Shown in pieces: positions 44,290 through 53,250 of a stretch of DNA of 64,000 bases. Under the pieces are notes generated by a model, which was not told the DNA's origin, searched no databases, and saw only the letters and a list, made by a program, of their open reading frames with translations. Numbering within the stretch: position 1 is the stretch's first letter; each line of letters opens with the position of its first letter. Location of the stretch: NCBI RefSeq assembly GCF_041821065.1, contig NZ_JBGUAX010000004.1:186001-250000 (forward strand), read 5' to 3'. Position numbers and translations under genes: made by a program. The stretch is from Egicoccus sp. AB-alg2. GTDB lineage: Bacteria > Actinomycetota > Nitriliruptoria > Nitriliruptorales > Nitriliruptoraceae.

Positions 44290-45735
44290 TCAGTGGAGGC
44301 CGCCGACGACGACCGACTTGATCTCGACGTACTCCTCGAGTGCCTCGGCGCCGTGTTCCCGGCCGATCCCGGACATCTTGGTCCCGCCGAACGGCATCTC
44401 GTCGTAGCCGTAGTGCATCTGGTTGACCCACGTGATGCCGGTCTCCAGGCCGTTCATGGCCTTGTCGATCGCGCCGGCGTCACGGGTCCAGATCGAGGAG
44501 CCGAGCCCGTAGCTGGTGTCGTTGGCGTACTCGATCGCCTGGTCGACGTCGTCGACGCGCCAGATCGGCAGGACCGGGCCGAAGACCTCCTCGGTGGCCA
44601 GACGCGCGTCACGTGGCACGTCGACGACCACGGCGGGCTGGAAGAAGTGGCCGCCCGGCGTGTCCTGCGGGACGTCGCCGCCGGTCAGCACCTTGGCGCC
44701 ACGATCGACCGCGTCCGCCACCTGCTCCTGCAGGACCTCGAGCTGTCGGGCGGTGTGCAGCGGACCGATCCGGAGCTTGGGCTTCTCGGCCGGCTCGTCG
44801 CCCTTGCCCGGCTCGTAGCGCTCGACCCGTGACACGAGGCTGTCGACGAACTGGTCGTACAGCTCCGAGACGACGAACGCGCGCTTGGGCGCCAGGCACA
44901 TCTGACCGCAGTTCCAGTAGCGCCCGATCTGGATCGTCTTCACCGCGGCGTCGAGGTCGGCGTCGGCCAGCACGATGGTGGGGTCGGAGCCGCCGAGCTC
45001 CAGACTCACCTTCTTCAGGTCGCGACCGGCGAGCTCGGCGATCCGCTGACCGGTGGAGGTCTGCCCGGTGAAGGCCACGCGTCGGACCAGCGGGTGGGTG
45101 ACGAGCGCCTCGCCGGTCTCCGCGGCACCGGTGACGACGTTCACGACCCCGTCGGGGACGCCGGCCTCCGTGAGCAGCTCGGCCACCCGGAGCGTCGTCA
45201 GCGGGGTCGTCTCGGCCGGCTTGGCGACCATCGTGTTGCCCGCGACCAGCGCCGGGGCGAGCTTGTTCGCCAGCAGCGTGAGCGGGAAGTTCCACGGGAT
45301 GATCCCCGCGACCACGCCCAGCGGGCGCCGGATCGTCAGGCCGTAGGAGCGACCGAACTGCGAGGGCAGCTCCTGGTAGCCGCCCCGCACCTTCGAGCCG
45401 AGCTCACTGTAGAAGCGCAGCCCGTTGACGAAGTGGCTGAACTCGCCCTTCGCCTCCAGGGTCGGCTTGCCCTGCTCACGCACGAGGCTGGCGACGAGCT
45501 CGTCGGCGTGCTCCTGCAGTAGGTCGGCCGCCTTGCGCACGATCCCGGCCCGCTTCTGGACGTCGGTGGCCGCCCAGGCGGGGAAGGCGCCCTGCGCGGC
45601 CCGTACGGCCCGGTCGACGTCCTCCGGGGTCGCGTCGCGGACGGTCGCGATCTCCTCGAGCGTCGCGGGATCCTGTACCGGCCGGGCGTCGCCGCCGGCC
45701 TCGGTCGCGGCGCCGTCGATCCACAGCTGGGTCAC
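44290..45735 (-). CDS. NAD(P)-dependent aldehyde dehydrogenase
   Basis: This 481-residue enzyme has PWNFPLTLLANKLAPALVAGN, the glutamate motif LELGGSDPTIV, and the nucleophile region YWNCGQMCLAPKR with the catalytic Cys expected in GQMCL. In CoA-dependent aromatic routes (PaaZ or BoxD) an aldehyde dehydrogenase oxidises the semialdehyde released by ring opening, and this is its likely job. GTG 45735 has GGGAGGA 6 bases upstream. The promoter carries one TetR-type operator between its boxes. Confidence 0.9.
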   Translation of the reverse strand: MTQLWIDGAATEAGGDARPVQDPATLEEIATVRDATPEDVDRAVRAAQGAFPAWAATDVQKRAGIVRKAADLLQEHADELVASLVREQGKPTLEAKGEFSHFVNGLRFYSELGSKVRGGYQELPSQFGRSYGLTIRRPLGVVAGIIPWNFPLTLLANKLAPALVAGNTMVAKPAETTPLTTLRVAELLTEAGVPDGVVNVVTGAAETGEALVTHPLVRRVAFTGQTSTGQRIAELAGRDLKKVSLELGGSDPTIVLADADLDAAVKTIQIGRYWNCGQMCLAPKRAFVVSELYDQFVDSLVSRVERYEPGKGDEPAEKPKLRIGPLHTARQLEVLQEQVADAVDRGAKVLTGGDVPQDTPGGHFFQPAVVVDVPRDARLATEEVFGPVLPIWRVDDVDQAIEYANDTSYGLGSSIWTRDAGAIDKAMNGLETGITWVNQMHYGYDEMPFGGTKMSGIGREHGAEALEEYVEIKSVVVGGLH

Positions 45736-45820
45736 GGGGTTCCTCCCGGTTCACGCCGCGGACCGGCGGGCGCGGACGTCTGCCGCCGTGCGGACCGATC
45801 GCGGCTCGATGGTCGCTCCC

Positions 45821-45851
45821 ACCCTACCTGACTGACCGGTCAGCCTGTCAA
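45821..45851 (-). promoter_or_regulatory. ALDH-operon promoter with TetR-type operator 3 in its spacer
   Basis: On the minus strand TTGACA (45846-45851, perfect -35) and TAGGGT (45821-45826) are 19 bases apart. CTGACTGACCGGTCAG (45828-45843, containing the perfect palindrome CTGACCGGTCAG) fills the spacer, repeating the arrangement seen at 38448-38476. Confidence 0.7.
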
Positions 45852-45912
45852 GGGTCGCGAGCGCGTACGAGGGCGGCCGCGGTGCGGAGCGGACGGTGCA
45901 TCCGGCCGGCAA

Positions 45913-45928
45913 CTGACTGACTGGTCAG
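45913..45928. promoter_or_regulatory. TetR-type operator 4
   Basis: CTGACTGACTGGTCAG lies about 62 bases upstream of operator 3's -35 and 120 bases before the third PaaX gene. Together with operator 3 it could form a second binding point or link the PaaX gene to the TetR regulon. Confidence 0.6.
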
Positions 45929-46050
45929 ACTGGAAGCCGGTCGTGGCTCGATCGGTTCGGCATCCCGGTCGGTGGCAGGGCGTGGCGAAGTAGAGTCGTC
46001 GCCCGTCCGGCCCCCGTCCGCGCCGAACCCGTCGAGCAGCCGGAGAGCCC

Positions 46051-46881
46051 GTGCGTCCTCGCAGCCTCGTCATCGACCTCTACGCCAACTACGCCCGCTA
46101 CCGCGACGGTGCCGCCAGCGTGCAGTCGCTGGTGGGGCTGCTGCAGCTGTTCGACGTCGGCGAGGAGACGGCCCGCGTGACGCTGTCGCGACTGAAGCGG
46201 CAGGGCTGGCTCGCCTCCGAACGGCGGGCCCGGGCGAGCTGGTACTACCTGACCGACCTCGGCTGGCAGGAGCTCGACGAAGGACGCGAGCGGATCTTCA
46301 CCCGGCACGGCATGGATCCCTGGGACGGCTCCTGGTCGATGGTGATCTACCACGTCCCCGAGCGGGAGCGTCAGGTGCGTCAGTGGCTGCGTACACGCCT
46401 GCAGTGGCTGGGTTTCGGTCCCCTCGGACCCGCCACGTGGCTGTGCGCTCACGACCGGCTCCACGAACTCGAGGAAGCGATGGAGGCGGCCGGGATCGAA
46501 GCGCAGGTCGACCTGCTGTCGGCGTCGACCGGCAGCCTCGCCCGCGACCGCGAGCTCGCCCGCCGGTGCTGGGACCTCGACGCCGTGGCGGAGGCCTACC
46601 AGCGGTTCGTCGCGCGCTACCGCCCGCGGATCGAGGACTACGAACGCGGTGTCTTCGCGGGCGCCGAGGCGCTCGTCGAGCACATTCAGCTCGTCAGCGA
46701 GTACCGGCGCTTCCCGTTCGTCGATCCGGACCTGCCCCGGGAGCTGCTGCCGCCGGACTGGATCGGCACGACCGCCCACGCCGTCTTCCTGCAGGGCTAC
46801 GAGCTGCTGCGGACGCCCGCGATGGCGTACTACGACGCCGAGGTGGAGCGTGCAGGGCGGCGGGCCGACGCCGCCTCCTGA
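46051..46881 (+). CDS. PaaX-family transcriptional regulator (third of three)
   Basis: This 276-residue protein has the PaaX layout: winged helix at about 20-80 (GEETARVTLSRLKRQGWLASERRARASWYYLT, shown in part here as ETARVTLSRLKRQGWLAS), then the core WSMVIYHVPERERQVRQWLR and the C-terminal domain ending YELLRTPAMAYYDAEV. GTG 46051 gives the natural MRPRSLVIDLYANY start. It precedes the FAD monooxygenase gene on the same strand by 110 bases, and probably controls it through the dyad at 46907-46939. Confidence 0.85.
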   Translation: MRPRSLVIDLYANYARYRDGAASVQSLVGLLQLFDVGEETARVTLSRLKRQGWLASERRARASWYYLTDLGWQELDEGRERIFTRHGMDPWDGSWSMVIYHVPERERQVRQWLRTRLQWLGFGPLGPATWLCAHDRLHELEEAMEAAGIEAQVDLLSASTGSLARDRELARRCWDLDAVAEAYQRFVARYRPRIEDYERGVFAGAEALVEHIQLVSEYRRFPFVDPDLPRELLPPDWIGTTAHAVFLQGYELLRTPAMAYYDAEVERAGRRADAAS

Positions 46882-46906
46882 GGCGGGCTACCACCTCGCG
46901 AACCTG

Positions 46907-46939
46907 AACGTTGACAGCACGGTCGTTGTCTGTCACGTT
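46907..46939. promoter_or_regulatory. Dyad and -35-like element before the FAD monooxygenase
   Basis: AACGTTGACAG (46907-46917) and CTGTCACGTT (46930-46939) form an inverted repeat with one unpaired base. TTGACA (46911-46916) inside it looks like a -35, but the nearest -10-like TATGTT is 22 bases away. A regulator, plausibly the adjacent PaaX, may be needed or may repress here. Confidence 0.45.
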
Positions 46940-46991
46940 ATGTTCGAGCGGGTCGCGGGGCCCGCGGCGTCAGCGGTGGGAGGCCGGAGCA

Positions 46992-48560
46992 GTGCGTGTC
47001 GCGATCGTCGGCGGGGGTCCCGGCGGACTGCTGCTCGGCACCCTGCTCCGCCGCCGGCAACCCGACGCCGAGGTGGTGGTCCTCGAGCGCAACCGCGCGA
47101 CGGACGCCTTCGGCTTCGGCGTCGTCTTCTCGAATGCGACCCTCGGCGAGATCGACGCCGCCGACCCCGTCCTGCGAAACGCCCTGCTCACGCACGGCCA
47201 GCACTGGGACGCCATCGAGGTGCGCGTGCACGGGCAGCGACGGCGCTGCGGCGGCAACGGCATGGCCGCGATCGTGCGCAGCACGCTGCTCCGGCTGCTG
47301 CAGGAGCAGGCCCGCGACGAGGGGGTGGAGCTGCGGTTCGAGACCGAGGTCGGCGGTCCCGAGGAGCTCGCCGACTTCGACCTCGTCGTCGCGGCCGACG
47401 GTGCGAACAGCCGCCTGCGCGAGGCGCGCCGCGACGTCTTCGACCCGCACTGGGACACGGCCAGCGCCAAGTTCATCTGGCTCGGCACCACCTATCCCTA
47501 CGACGGGCTCACCTTCGTCCACCAGGACGGCCCGCACGGGGTGTTCGCCGCGCACGCCTATCCGATCACCGACGGCCTGTCGACGTTCATCGTGGAGACC
47601 GACGAGGACAGCTGGCGGCGGGCGGGCCTCGACCGCTTCGACGTCACCCAGCCGCCGGGGCCCAGCGACGAGGTCACGCGGCGCTACCTCGAGGAGCTCT
47701 TCGCCGAGCAGCTCGATGGCCATCGCCTGATCGGCAACAACTCCCGGTGGGGCAACTTCCGCACCCTGCGCACGGGCCGCTGGAGCGACGGCCGGCTCGT
47801 GCTGCTCGGCGACGCCGCGCACACCGCCCACTTCTCGGTCGGCTCGGGCACCAAGATGGCCATGGAGGACGCCATCGTCCTGGCCCGGACCCTCGGCGAC
47901 CATGCCGGTGACGTTCCAGCCGCCCTCGCGGCCTACGAGGCCGAGCGGCGACCCCGCGTGGAGCACGTCCAGGGCGCGGCGGGCCCCAGCCTGTCGTGGT
48001 GGGAGCACTTCGGTCGCTACCACCGGGCGCTCGACGCGACGCAGTTCACGTTCCACTTCCTCTCGCGCAGCATCACCCGGGAGCGCCTGCGGCGCCGGGA
48101 CCCCGAGTTCGTAGCCGAGGTCGATCACTGGTGGCGCGAGCGCCACGGCGCACCACCGCTGGAGACCCCACTGGAGACGCCCGCCGGGACGGTCCCGCGC
48201 CGTCGCGGCCGCCTCGACGCCGCCGGTGGTCGGATCTGCGTCGCCGACCGCGTGCTGCCGCTCGTCGCGCTGGACGGTGACGCCAACGCGCCCCCGGACG
48301 CCGCCCGGCACCTTCGCCTGCCCGACGAGGTCGCGGACCGCCGGGCCCTCGAGGAGTGGTTGCGCACCGACCTGCGGGGCTGTCCGTTGCTGGTCGTCGA
48401 CGGGGGCGACCCGCTGACGCGCACGCTCGTGTCCGAGTGGGCGCGCATGGAAGCGGGCGTGCCGACGGCCCTGGTGACGGACGTCGACGACGACGCCGCG
48501 GAGACGCTGGTGCTGTCCGGGCGGGCCGATCTGGTCCTGGGCGCCGGCGGTGCGGCGTGA
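46992..48560 (+). CDS. FAD monooxygenase, salicylyl-CoA/2-aminobenzoyl-CoA hydroxylase type
   Basis: This 522-residue flavoprotein has the dinucleotide motif VAIVGGGPGGLLLG at the start, FGFGVVFSNATLGEI near residue 50 and LVLLGDAAHTAHFSVGSGTKMAMEDA near 280. The SVGSGTKMAMEDA stretch is typical of salicylyl-CoA 5-hydroxylase and the monooxygenase half of 2-aminobenzoyl-CoA monooxygenase/reductase. Those enzymes hydroxylate an aryl-CoA at C5; the bifunctional forms add an OYE domain. Here the last 120 residues (about 400-522) do not look like OYE. GTG 46992 is preferred, giving MRVAIVGGG. The stop overlaps the next gene as GTGA. Confidence 0.83.
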   Translation: MRVAIVGGGPGGLLLGTLLRRRQPDAEVVVLERNRATDAFGFGVVFSNATLGEIDAADPVLRNALLTHGQHWDAIEVRVHGQRRRCGGNGMAAIVRSTLLRLLQEQARDEGVELRFETEVGGPEELADFDLVVAADGANSRLREARRDVFDPHWDTASAKFIWLGTTYPYDGLTFVHQDGPHGVFAAHAYPITDGLSTFIVETDEDSWRRAGLDRFDVTQPPGPSDEVTRRYLEELFAEQLDGHRLIGNNSRWGNFRTLRTGRWSDGRLVLLGDAAHTAHFSVGSGTKMAMEDAIVLARTLGDHAGDVPAALAAYEAERRPRVEHVQGAAGPSLSWWEHFGRYHRALDATQFTFHFLSRSITRERLRRRDPEFVAEVDHWWRERHGAPPLETPLETPAGTVPRRRGRLDAAGGRICVADRVLPLVALDGDANAPPDAARHLRLPDEVADRRALEEWLRTDLRGCPLLVVDGGDPLTRTLVSEWARMEAGVPTALVTDVDDDAAETLVLSGRADLVLGAGGAA

Positions 48561-50638
48561 CGCCGCTCTCACGCCTGTTCGACCCGCGTGCCGTCGCCGT
48601 GGTCGGGGCGTCGTCGGATCCGGCCAAGCTCGGCTCGGTCATGGCCGCCACGCTGGCGGCTGGCGACCGGCCGGTCGCCGGTGTCAACGCCCGCAACCCG
48701 GCTCCGGAGCGGGGCCTGCATCCCACCGTCGCTGCCGCGGGCGCGGCCCTGGGTCGGCCGATCGACCTGGTGGTCTCGTGCGTGCCGGCCGCGGCCACGG
48801 CAGGCGTCGTCGCCGACGCGGCCGCGGCGGGAGCGGGGGCCGTGCTGGTGTGCGCCGGCGGCTTCGCCGAGGCCGGTGGGCCGGGGGAGCGCCACCAGCG
48901 CGAGCTCGAGGAGGCCGTCGCCCGCACGCGTGTACGCCTGCTCGGACCCAACACCTCCGGCTTCTTCGTCCCGGCCGCCGGCCTGGTCGCGTCGTTCGTG
49001 CCGGGGGCCGCCCGGGTCGCTGCCGGCGGCGTGGCGGTCGTCGCCAGCAGCGGGGGCGTCAACCACGCCCTGGCCTTCGGGCTGCACGAGCGTGGCCTCG
49101 GCGTGCGGGTCGGGGTCGGCCTGGGGGCGGGGGTGGACGTGACCGCGGCCGACGTCCTGGAGTACCTGGCGGACGACCCGGAGCTGACCGCCGTCGCCCT
49201 GCACGTGGAGTCGGTCCGCGACGGACGGCGACTGGCCGACGCCGTGCGGCGGCTGGTCCCACGCGTCCCGGTGGTCGCGCTCGTCGTCGGACGTGGTGAC
49301 GTCGGCGACTTCGCGGCCTCCCACACCGGGGCGCTCGCGACCTCCTGGCGCACGGCGCGCGCGGCGCTGCGCCAGGCCGGGGCCGTGATGGTCGACGACG
49401 ACCGCGCGATGCTCGACGCCCTCGCCGTGCTGGCGCGACGGCGGTTGCCCGCCAGCCCCCGTCCGGGCCTGGGGATCGTCACCGCGCAGGCCGGGCCGGG
49501 ACTGCTCCTGGCCGATGCCGTGCGAGCTGCCGGCGTCGACGTGCCGACCCTGTCCGCTCCCACCCGCGCGGCCCTGTCGCAGCACCTGCCACCGATGACC
49601 TACCAGGGCAATCCCGTCGACACGGGACGCCCCACCACCAGCTTCGGCGAGGTGGTCCGCACCGTCGCGGCCGACGAGCGCATCGACGGTGTGGCGGTCT
49701 ACGCGCTCCTCGAACCGGACGCCTTCGACCTCGCCGCGACCCTGTCCGACCTGCCGGACGGGCTGCCCCTCGCGGTCGGCACCACGGGTGCCCCGACCGA
49801 CGTGTCTGGCTTCCTGGCCGCCGACGACCACGACCTGCCGCCCGTGTTCCGCACGTCGGCCGCGTTGGCCACGGCGCTGCGCGCGTGGGACGCCGACAGC
49901 CGCGGCCGCGCCGAACTGGAGACCGGCACTGCCCCGGCCGTCGTGCCGCCACTGGAGCTGCCGTCACGCCTGGACGAGGACACGGCCAAGACCCTGCTCG
50001 AGGGGCTGGGGGTGCGCGTGCCGAGGCGGCGGGTGTGTGTCGACCTGGCGGAGGCGCGTACGGCCCTGGAGCAGTTCGGGACGGTCGCCGTGAAGCTGCT
50101 GGACCCGGCCGTGATCCACAAGACCGAGGTCGGCGGCGTCCATCTCGGGATCGACGCGCCGGCCCGTCTGGAGCAGGTCTACGCCGCCCTGTGCGAACGC
50201 GGGGCCGAGCGGGTGCTGGTCGAGGAGTTCGCCCCCGACGGCGCCGAACTCCTCGTCGGCGTGCGACGTGACGCGGTGTTCGGGCCCGTCGTCGTGTTGG
50301 GCCTCGGCGGCGTCGTCGCCGAGGCGCTGGAACAGGTCAGCGTCCGCCTCGCGCCGCTCACCGCCACCGAGGCGGCGCGGATGCTCGACGAACTGCCCGG
50401 TGCGCGCCTGCTCGACGGTTGGCGTGGTGGCCCCGTCCTGCGGCGGGACCGGCTCGTCGAGGTCCTGGTCGTCCTGGCCGGCGCGGTGGCAGCGACTCCG
50501 GCGGTCTCCGACCTGGAGATCAACCCGCTGCGGGTGCTGCCGGACGGGGACGTCATGGCGCTCGACGCGGTGGTCCTGCGCCGCGAGGTCCCCCCGGCCT
50601 CGACGGTCGTCAGCGACGCTCGGCCAGCAGCGCCCTGA
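48557..50638 (+). CDS. NDP-forming acyl-CoA synthetase (acetate-CoA ligase family)
   Basis: This 693-residue protein combines a CoA-binding Rossmann domain (FDPRAVAVVGASSDPAKLGS), succinyl-CoA-ligase-like domains (with SHTGAL near 255) and a C-terminal ATP-grasp domain (about 480-690, with VAVKLLDPAVIHKTEVGGV and EINPLRVLP). Such enzymes convert an acid, CoA and ATP to acyl-CoA, ADP and phosphate. Coupled by a GTGA overlap to the FAD monooxygenase, it may make the aryl-CoA used there or handle a later acid. The last 29 bases overlap the end of the convergent BenE-type gene. Confidence 0.85.
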   Translation: MTPLSRLFDPRAVAVVGASSDPAKLGSVMAATLAAGDRPVAGVNARNPAPERGLHPTVAAAGAALGRPIDLVVSCVPAAATAGVVADAAAAGAGAVLVCAGGFAEAGGPGERHQRELEEAVARTRVRLLGPNTSGFFVPAAGLVASFVPGAARVAAGGVAVVASSGGVNHALAFGLHERGLGVRVGVGLGAGVDVTAADVLEYLADDPELTAVALHVESVRDGRRLADAVRRLVPRVPVVALVVGRGDVGDFAASHTGALATSWRTARAALRQAGAVMVDDDRAMLDALAVLARRRLPASPRPGLGIVTAQAGPGLLLADAVRAAGVDVPTLSAPTRAALSQHLPPMTYQGNPVDTGRPTTSFGEVVRTVAADERIDGVAVYALLEPDAFDLAATLSDLPDGLPLAVGTTGAPTDVSGFLAADDHDLPPVFRTSAALATALRAWDADSRGRAELETGTAPAVVPPLELPSRLDEDTAKTLLEGLGVRVPRRRVCVDLAEARTALEQFGTVAVKLLDPAVIHKTEVGGVHLGIDAPARLEQVYAALCERGAERVLVEEFAPDGAELLVGVRRDAVFGPVVVLGLGGVVAEALEQVSVRLAPLTATEAARMLDELPGARLLDGWRGGPVLRRDRLVEVLVVLAGAVAATPAVSDLEINPLRVLPDGDVMALDAVVLRREVPPASTVVSDARPAAP

Positions 50639-51833
50639 CGTCCTCACGCTCCGTGAGCCAGCTGACCGCGAGCCCGAACACCAGCCCCCAGAACGCCGAA
50701 CCGACGCGCAGCAGCGTCACGTCCGAGAGGGTGACCACGAACGTCGTGAAGGCTCCGAGGCGCCACCTCGCCCCGCTGAACGCCTGCTGGAACGACGCGG
50801 TGAGTACCGGCAGGAGCGCCAGCCCGCCGAGCACCGCGATGAAGGTCCCCGGCAGCCGCAGTGCCAGGTCGGTCGCCATCGGTGCGGCCAGCCCGAACAC
50901 GACCAGCAGCGTGCCGAACACGACGCCGCCGGCCCAGCGGCTCTCGGGCGGCCCCGAGGCGTTGAGGATGCCGTTGACCGGCCCGGTGACGCAGGTGGAC
51001 ACCGCCCCGAAGGGTGCCCCCAGCAGCGAGCCGACACCGCAGGCGGTCGTGAGACGGTCCTCGGGCGGCTCGTAGCCGGCCGTGCGCAGGATGGCGAAGC
51101 CCTGCGCGTTCTGGATCGCGACCACGGTGATCGTCAAGGGCACCACCAGCTCCAGCATCGCGCGGGCCGAGAACACCGGGCGCACGAGCACCGGCTGGGC
51201 CAGCACGAGGCCCGGCCCACCCCGAAGGAGCGACGGCGCGGTGAGGCCGACCGTGACCAGGCCGGCCACGAGTGCGAGCAGCACCGGGGGCAGGCCCCGG
51301 CCGCGGGCGGCGACCACGGCGGTGGCGACCAGGAAGGTCCCCGTCATCGCCGCGGCGAGCAGAGGCGTCCGACCGAACGCGCCGACGACGTCGAGCGCGA
51401 AGGGCAGGAAGATCGCCGCCACCATCGCCATGACGAGCGGCAGGGGCACGAACGACATCAGGCGCCGCGCCCAGCCCGTGGTCCCGAGGACGACCAGCAG
51501 CGCGCCGGTGGCGAGGAAGGCCCCGACGGCTTCGGCGAACGCCAGGTGAGCCAGGGCCGGGACCAGCAGGGCGGCCCCGGGGATCGTCCACGCGAGCCCG
51601 AGCGGCTGCCGCACCCGCAGGCTGAACCAGACCGACAGCGCCCCACCGATCACGTGGGTCGCGAGGACGAGCGAGTTCACGACGTCGCGCTCCAGCCCCG
51701 TGGTGGCGGCGACGGACAGCAACACCGCGATCGGACCCGTCACGGCGAAGAGCCAGGCGACGGCGCCGTTGACCAGTGCGTGCGTGCCGATCGGGACGGT
51801 GGTCCCTTCCGGCGACGTGCCAGAACCGCTCAC
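50610..51833 (-). CDS. BenE-family benzoate/proton symporter
   Basis: This 407-residue membrane protein has about 12 hydrophobic segments and the BenE pattern: PLGLAWTIPGAALLVPALAH, FVPLPLVMAMVAAIFLPFAL, and GAPFGAVSTCVTGPVNGILN, where the conserved polar residues of a xanthine/benzoate permease fold appear. It should import benzoate or a similar aromatic acid with protons. GTG 51833 has GGAGG upstream. It is divergent from the Liv-type importer, and converges with the NDP-forming synthetase. Confidence 0.85.
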   Translation of the reverse strand: MSGSGTSPEGTTVPIGTHALVNGAVAWLFAVTGPIAVLLSVAATTGLERDVVNSLVLATHVIGGALSVWFSLRVRQPLGLAWTIPGAALLVPALAHLAFAEAVGAFLATGALLVVLGTTGWARRLMSFVPLPLVMAMVAAIFLPFALDVVGAFGRTPLLAAAMTGTFLVATAVVAARGRGLPPVLLALVAGLVTVGLTAPSLLRGGPGLVLAQPVLVRPVFSARAMLELVVPLTITVVAIQNAQGFAILRTAGYEPPEDRLTTACGVGSLLGAPFGAVSTCVTGPVNGILNASGPPESRWAGGVVFGTLLVVFGLAAPMATDLALRLPGTFIAVLGGLALLPVLTASFQQAFSGARWRLGAFTTFVVTLSDVTLLRVGSAFWGLVFGLAVSWLTEREDVRALLAERR

Positions 51834-51859
51834 GCTGCCTCCATTCGCGCGACCGGCGT

Positions 51860-51899
51860 ATTACATGCCGGTTGACGGGCGTCCGCAAGATGTCATAAT
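51860..51899. promoter_or_regulatory. Divergent promoters of benE-like and Liv-type genes
   Basis: Plus strand: TTGACG (51872-51877), 16 bases, CATAAT (51894-51899), toward the binding-protein gene at 51994. Minus strand: TTGCGG (51883-51888), 17 bases, TGTAAT (51860-51865), toward the BenE-type gene. The two overlap face to face, so transcription in one direction would hinder the other or both could share one regulator. Confidence 0.55.
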
Positions 51900-51993
51900 C
51901 GAAGCACCGTGACGAGGTCGGCGGCCCACAGCCGGGGACCTCGGCGCTCTGGGAGGGGCATCCACGGTCGAGGAAGCGACGGGAGAGGCCATC

Positions 51994-53232
51994 GTGAAGC
52001 TGAGGAAGCTCGCGGCAGTCGGGCTGAGTGCGGCCCTGCTGCTGACCGCCTGCGGCGGAGAGGACGACGGTGCGGCACCGGCCGGGGAGCCCGAAGGCAC
52101 GGCCGAGGGCGAAGGTGGCGAGGCGGCCGAGGCGACGGGAGACCCGCTCCGCGTCGGCGTCGTGATCATGACGAGCGGCGTGTACGCGCAGCTCGGCGAG
52201 GACATCATCGACGGGATGGAGCTGTACCTCGGCACCGTCGGCAACCAGGCCGGCGACCGGCCGATCGAACTGCTGATCGAGGACGAGACGGCCGACACCG
52301 GCACGGCGCTCGAGCGCACACGTCGGCTCGTCGAGGCCGAAGAGGTGGACATCCTCACCGGGCTGATCTCCACGGGCTCAGCCTACGCGGTCGCCGACTT
52401 CGTGGAGCAGTCGCAGATCCCGTTCGTGGTCTCCAACGCAGGTGGTGACGACCTCGCCCGCGGCGAACGCAGCGAGTTCATCGTGCGTACGTCGTTCTCC
52501 AACTGGCAGAACAACTACGCGGTCGGCGAGTGGTACTACGACAACGTGGGTGAGACCGTGGCGCTCATCGCGTCCGACTACGCAGCCGGTCAGGAGCACA
52601 TGCGCGGCTTCCGCGAGAGCTTCGAGGCCGCCGGTGGCCAGGTCGTCGACGAGGTCTACACCCCGCTCGGGTCGACCGACTTCAGTTCCGCGATCGGCCG
52701 GCTGGGTGCCTCCGGCGCCGACGGGGTGTACGGCTTCCTCGCGGGCACCGACGGGCTGATCTTCGTGCAGGAGTACGACCAGAGCGGCCTGAAGGAGGAC
52801 TTGCCGCTGGTCGCCTCCGGGTTCATGGTCGAGGAGGACGTGCTCGCCGAGATCGGTGAGGCGGCCCTCGGGGTCCGCAGTGGGCTGCACTGGGCCTACG
52901 ACCTCGACAACCCGGAGAACCAGGAGTTCGTACAGATGTGGGAGGAGGAGTACGGCCGGGCACCCAGCGTGTACTCCGTGCAGGGCTGGGACACCGCCCG
53001 CGTGATCGTCGAGGCCGTCGAGGCGCTCGGCGGCGACGTCAGCGACGGTGCGGCGGCGGTCGACGCCATGCTGCAGGTGGAGTTCGACTCGCCGCGCGGG
53101 CCCTTCCGTATCGACCCGGAGACCCACAACGTCGTCCACCACGTCTACCTGCGTGAGGTGGTCGACATGGATGGTGAGGTGCACAACACAATGCTCGAGG
53201 ACCTCGGCGAGTTCGCCGACCCCGGCGCGTGA
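51994..53232 (+). CDS. Liv-type ABC substrate-binding lipoprotein
   Basis: This 412-residue lipoprotein (lipobox LLTAC, Cys20, acidic tether to about residue 48) belongs to the LivK/periplasmic binding family 6. LRVGVVIMTSGVYAQLGEDIIDGMEL, given here as VGVVIMTSGVYAQLGEDI, is the family opening, and VVSNAGGDDLARGE and GWDTARVIVEAVEALGG follow. Proteins of this group bind branched-chain amino acids but also aromatic acids such as benzoates and phenylpropanoids. The adjoining aryl-acid ligase gene favours an aromatic ligand. GTG 51994 has GGGAGAGG upstream. Confidence 0.87.
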   Translation: MKLRKLAAVGLSAALLLTACGGEDDGAAPAGEPEGTAEGEGGEAAEATGDPLRVGVVIMTSGVYAQLGEDIIDGMELYLGTVGNQAGDRPIELLIEDETADTGTALERTRRLVEAEEVDILTGLISTGSAYAVADFVEQSQIPFVVSNAGGDDLARGERSEFIVRTSFSNWQNNYAVGEWYYDNVGETVALIASDYAAGQEHMRGFRESFEAAGGQVVDEVYTPLGSTDFSSAIGRLGASGADGVYGFLAGTDGLIFVQEYDQSGLKEDLPLVASGFMVEEDVLAEIGEAALGVRSGLHWAYDLDNPENQEFVQMWEEEYGRAPSVYSVQGWDTARVIVEAVEALGGDVSDGAAAVDAMLQVEFDSPRGPFRIDPETHNVVHHVYLREVVDMDGEVHNTMLEDLGEFADPGA

Positions 53233-53250
53233 CCAAGCCTCTCGGCTCGC

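Larger units (their letters stand above)
45736..46050. other. Divergent control region between ALDH and PaaX
   Basis: These 315 bases separate the divergent ALDH operon and the third PaaX gene. They contain the ALDH promoter with operator 3, operator 4 and no coding frame I can support. I see no convincing promoter for PaaX; TAGAGT (45991-45996) is a weak -10 candidate without a good -35. Confidence 0.6.
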
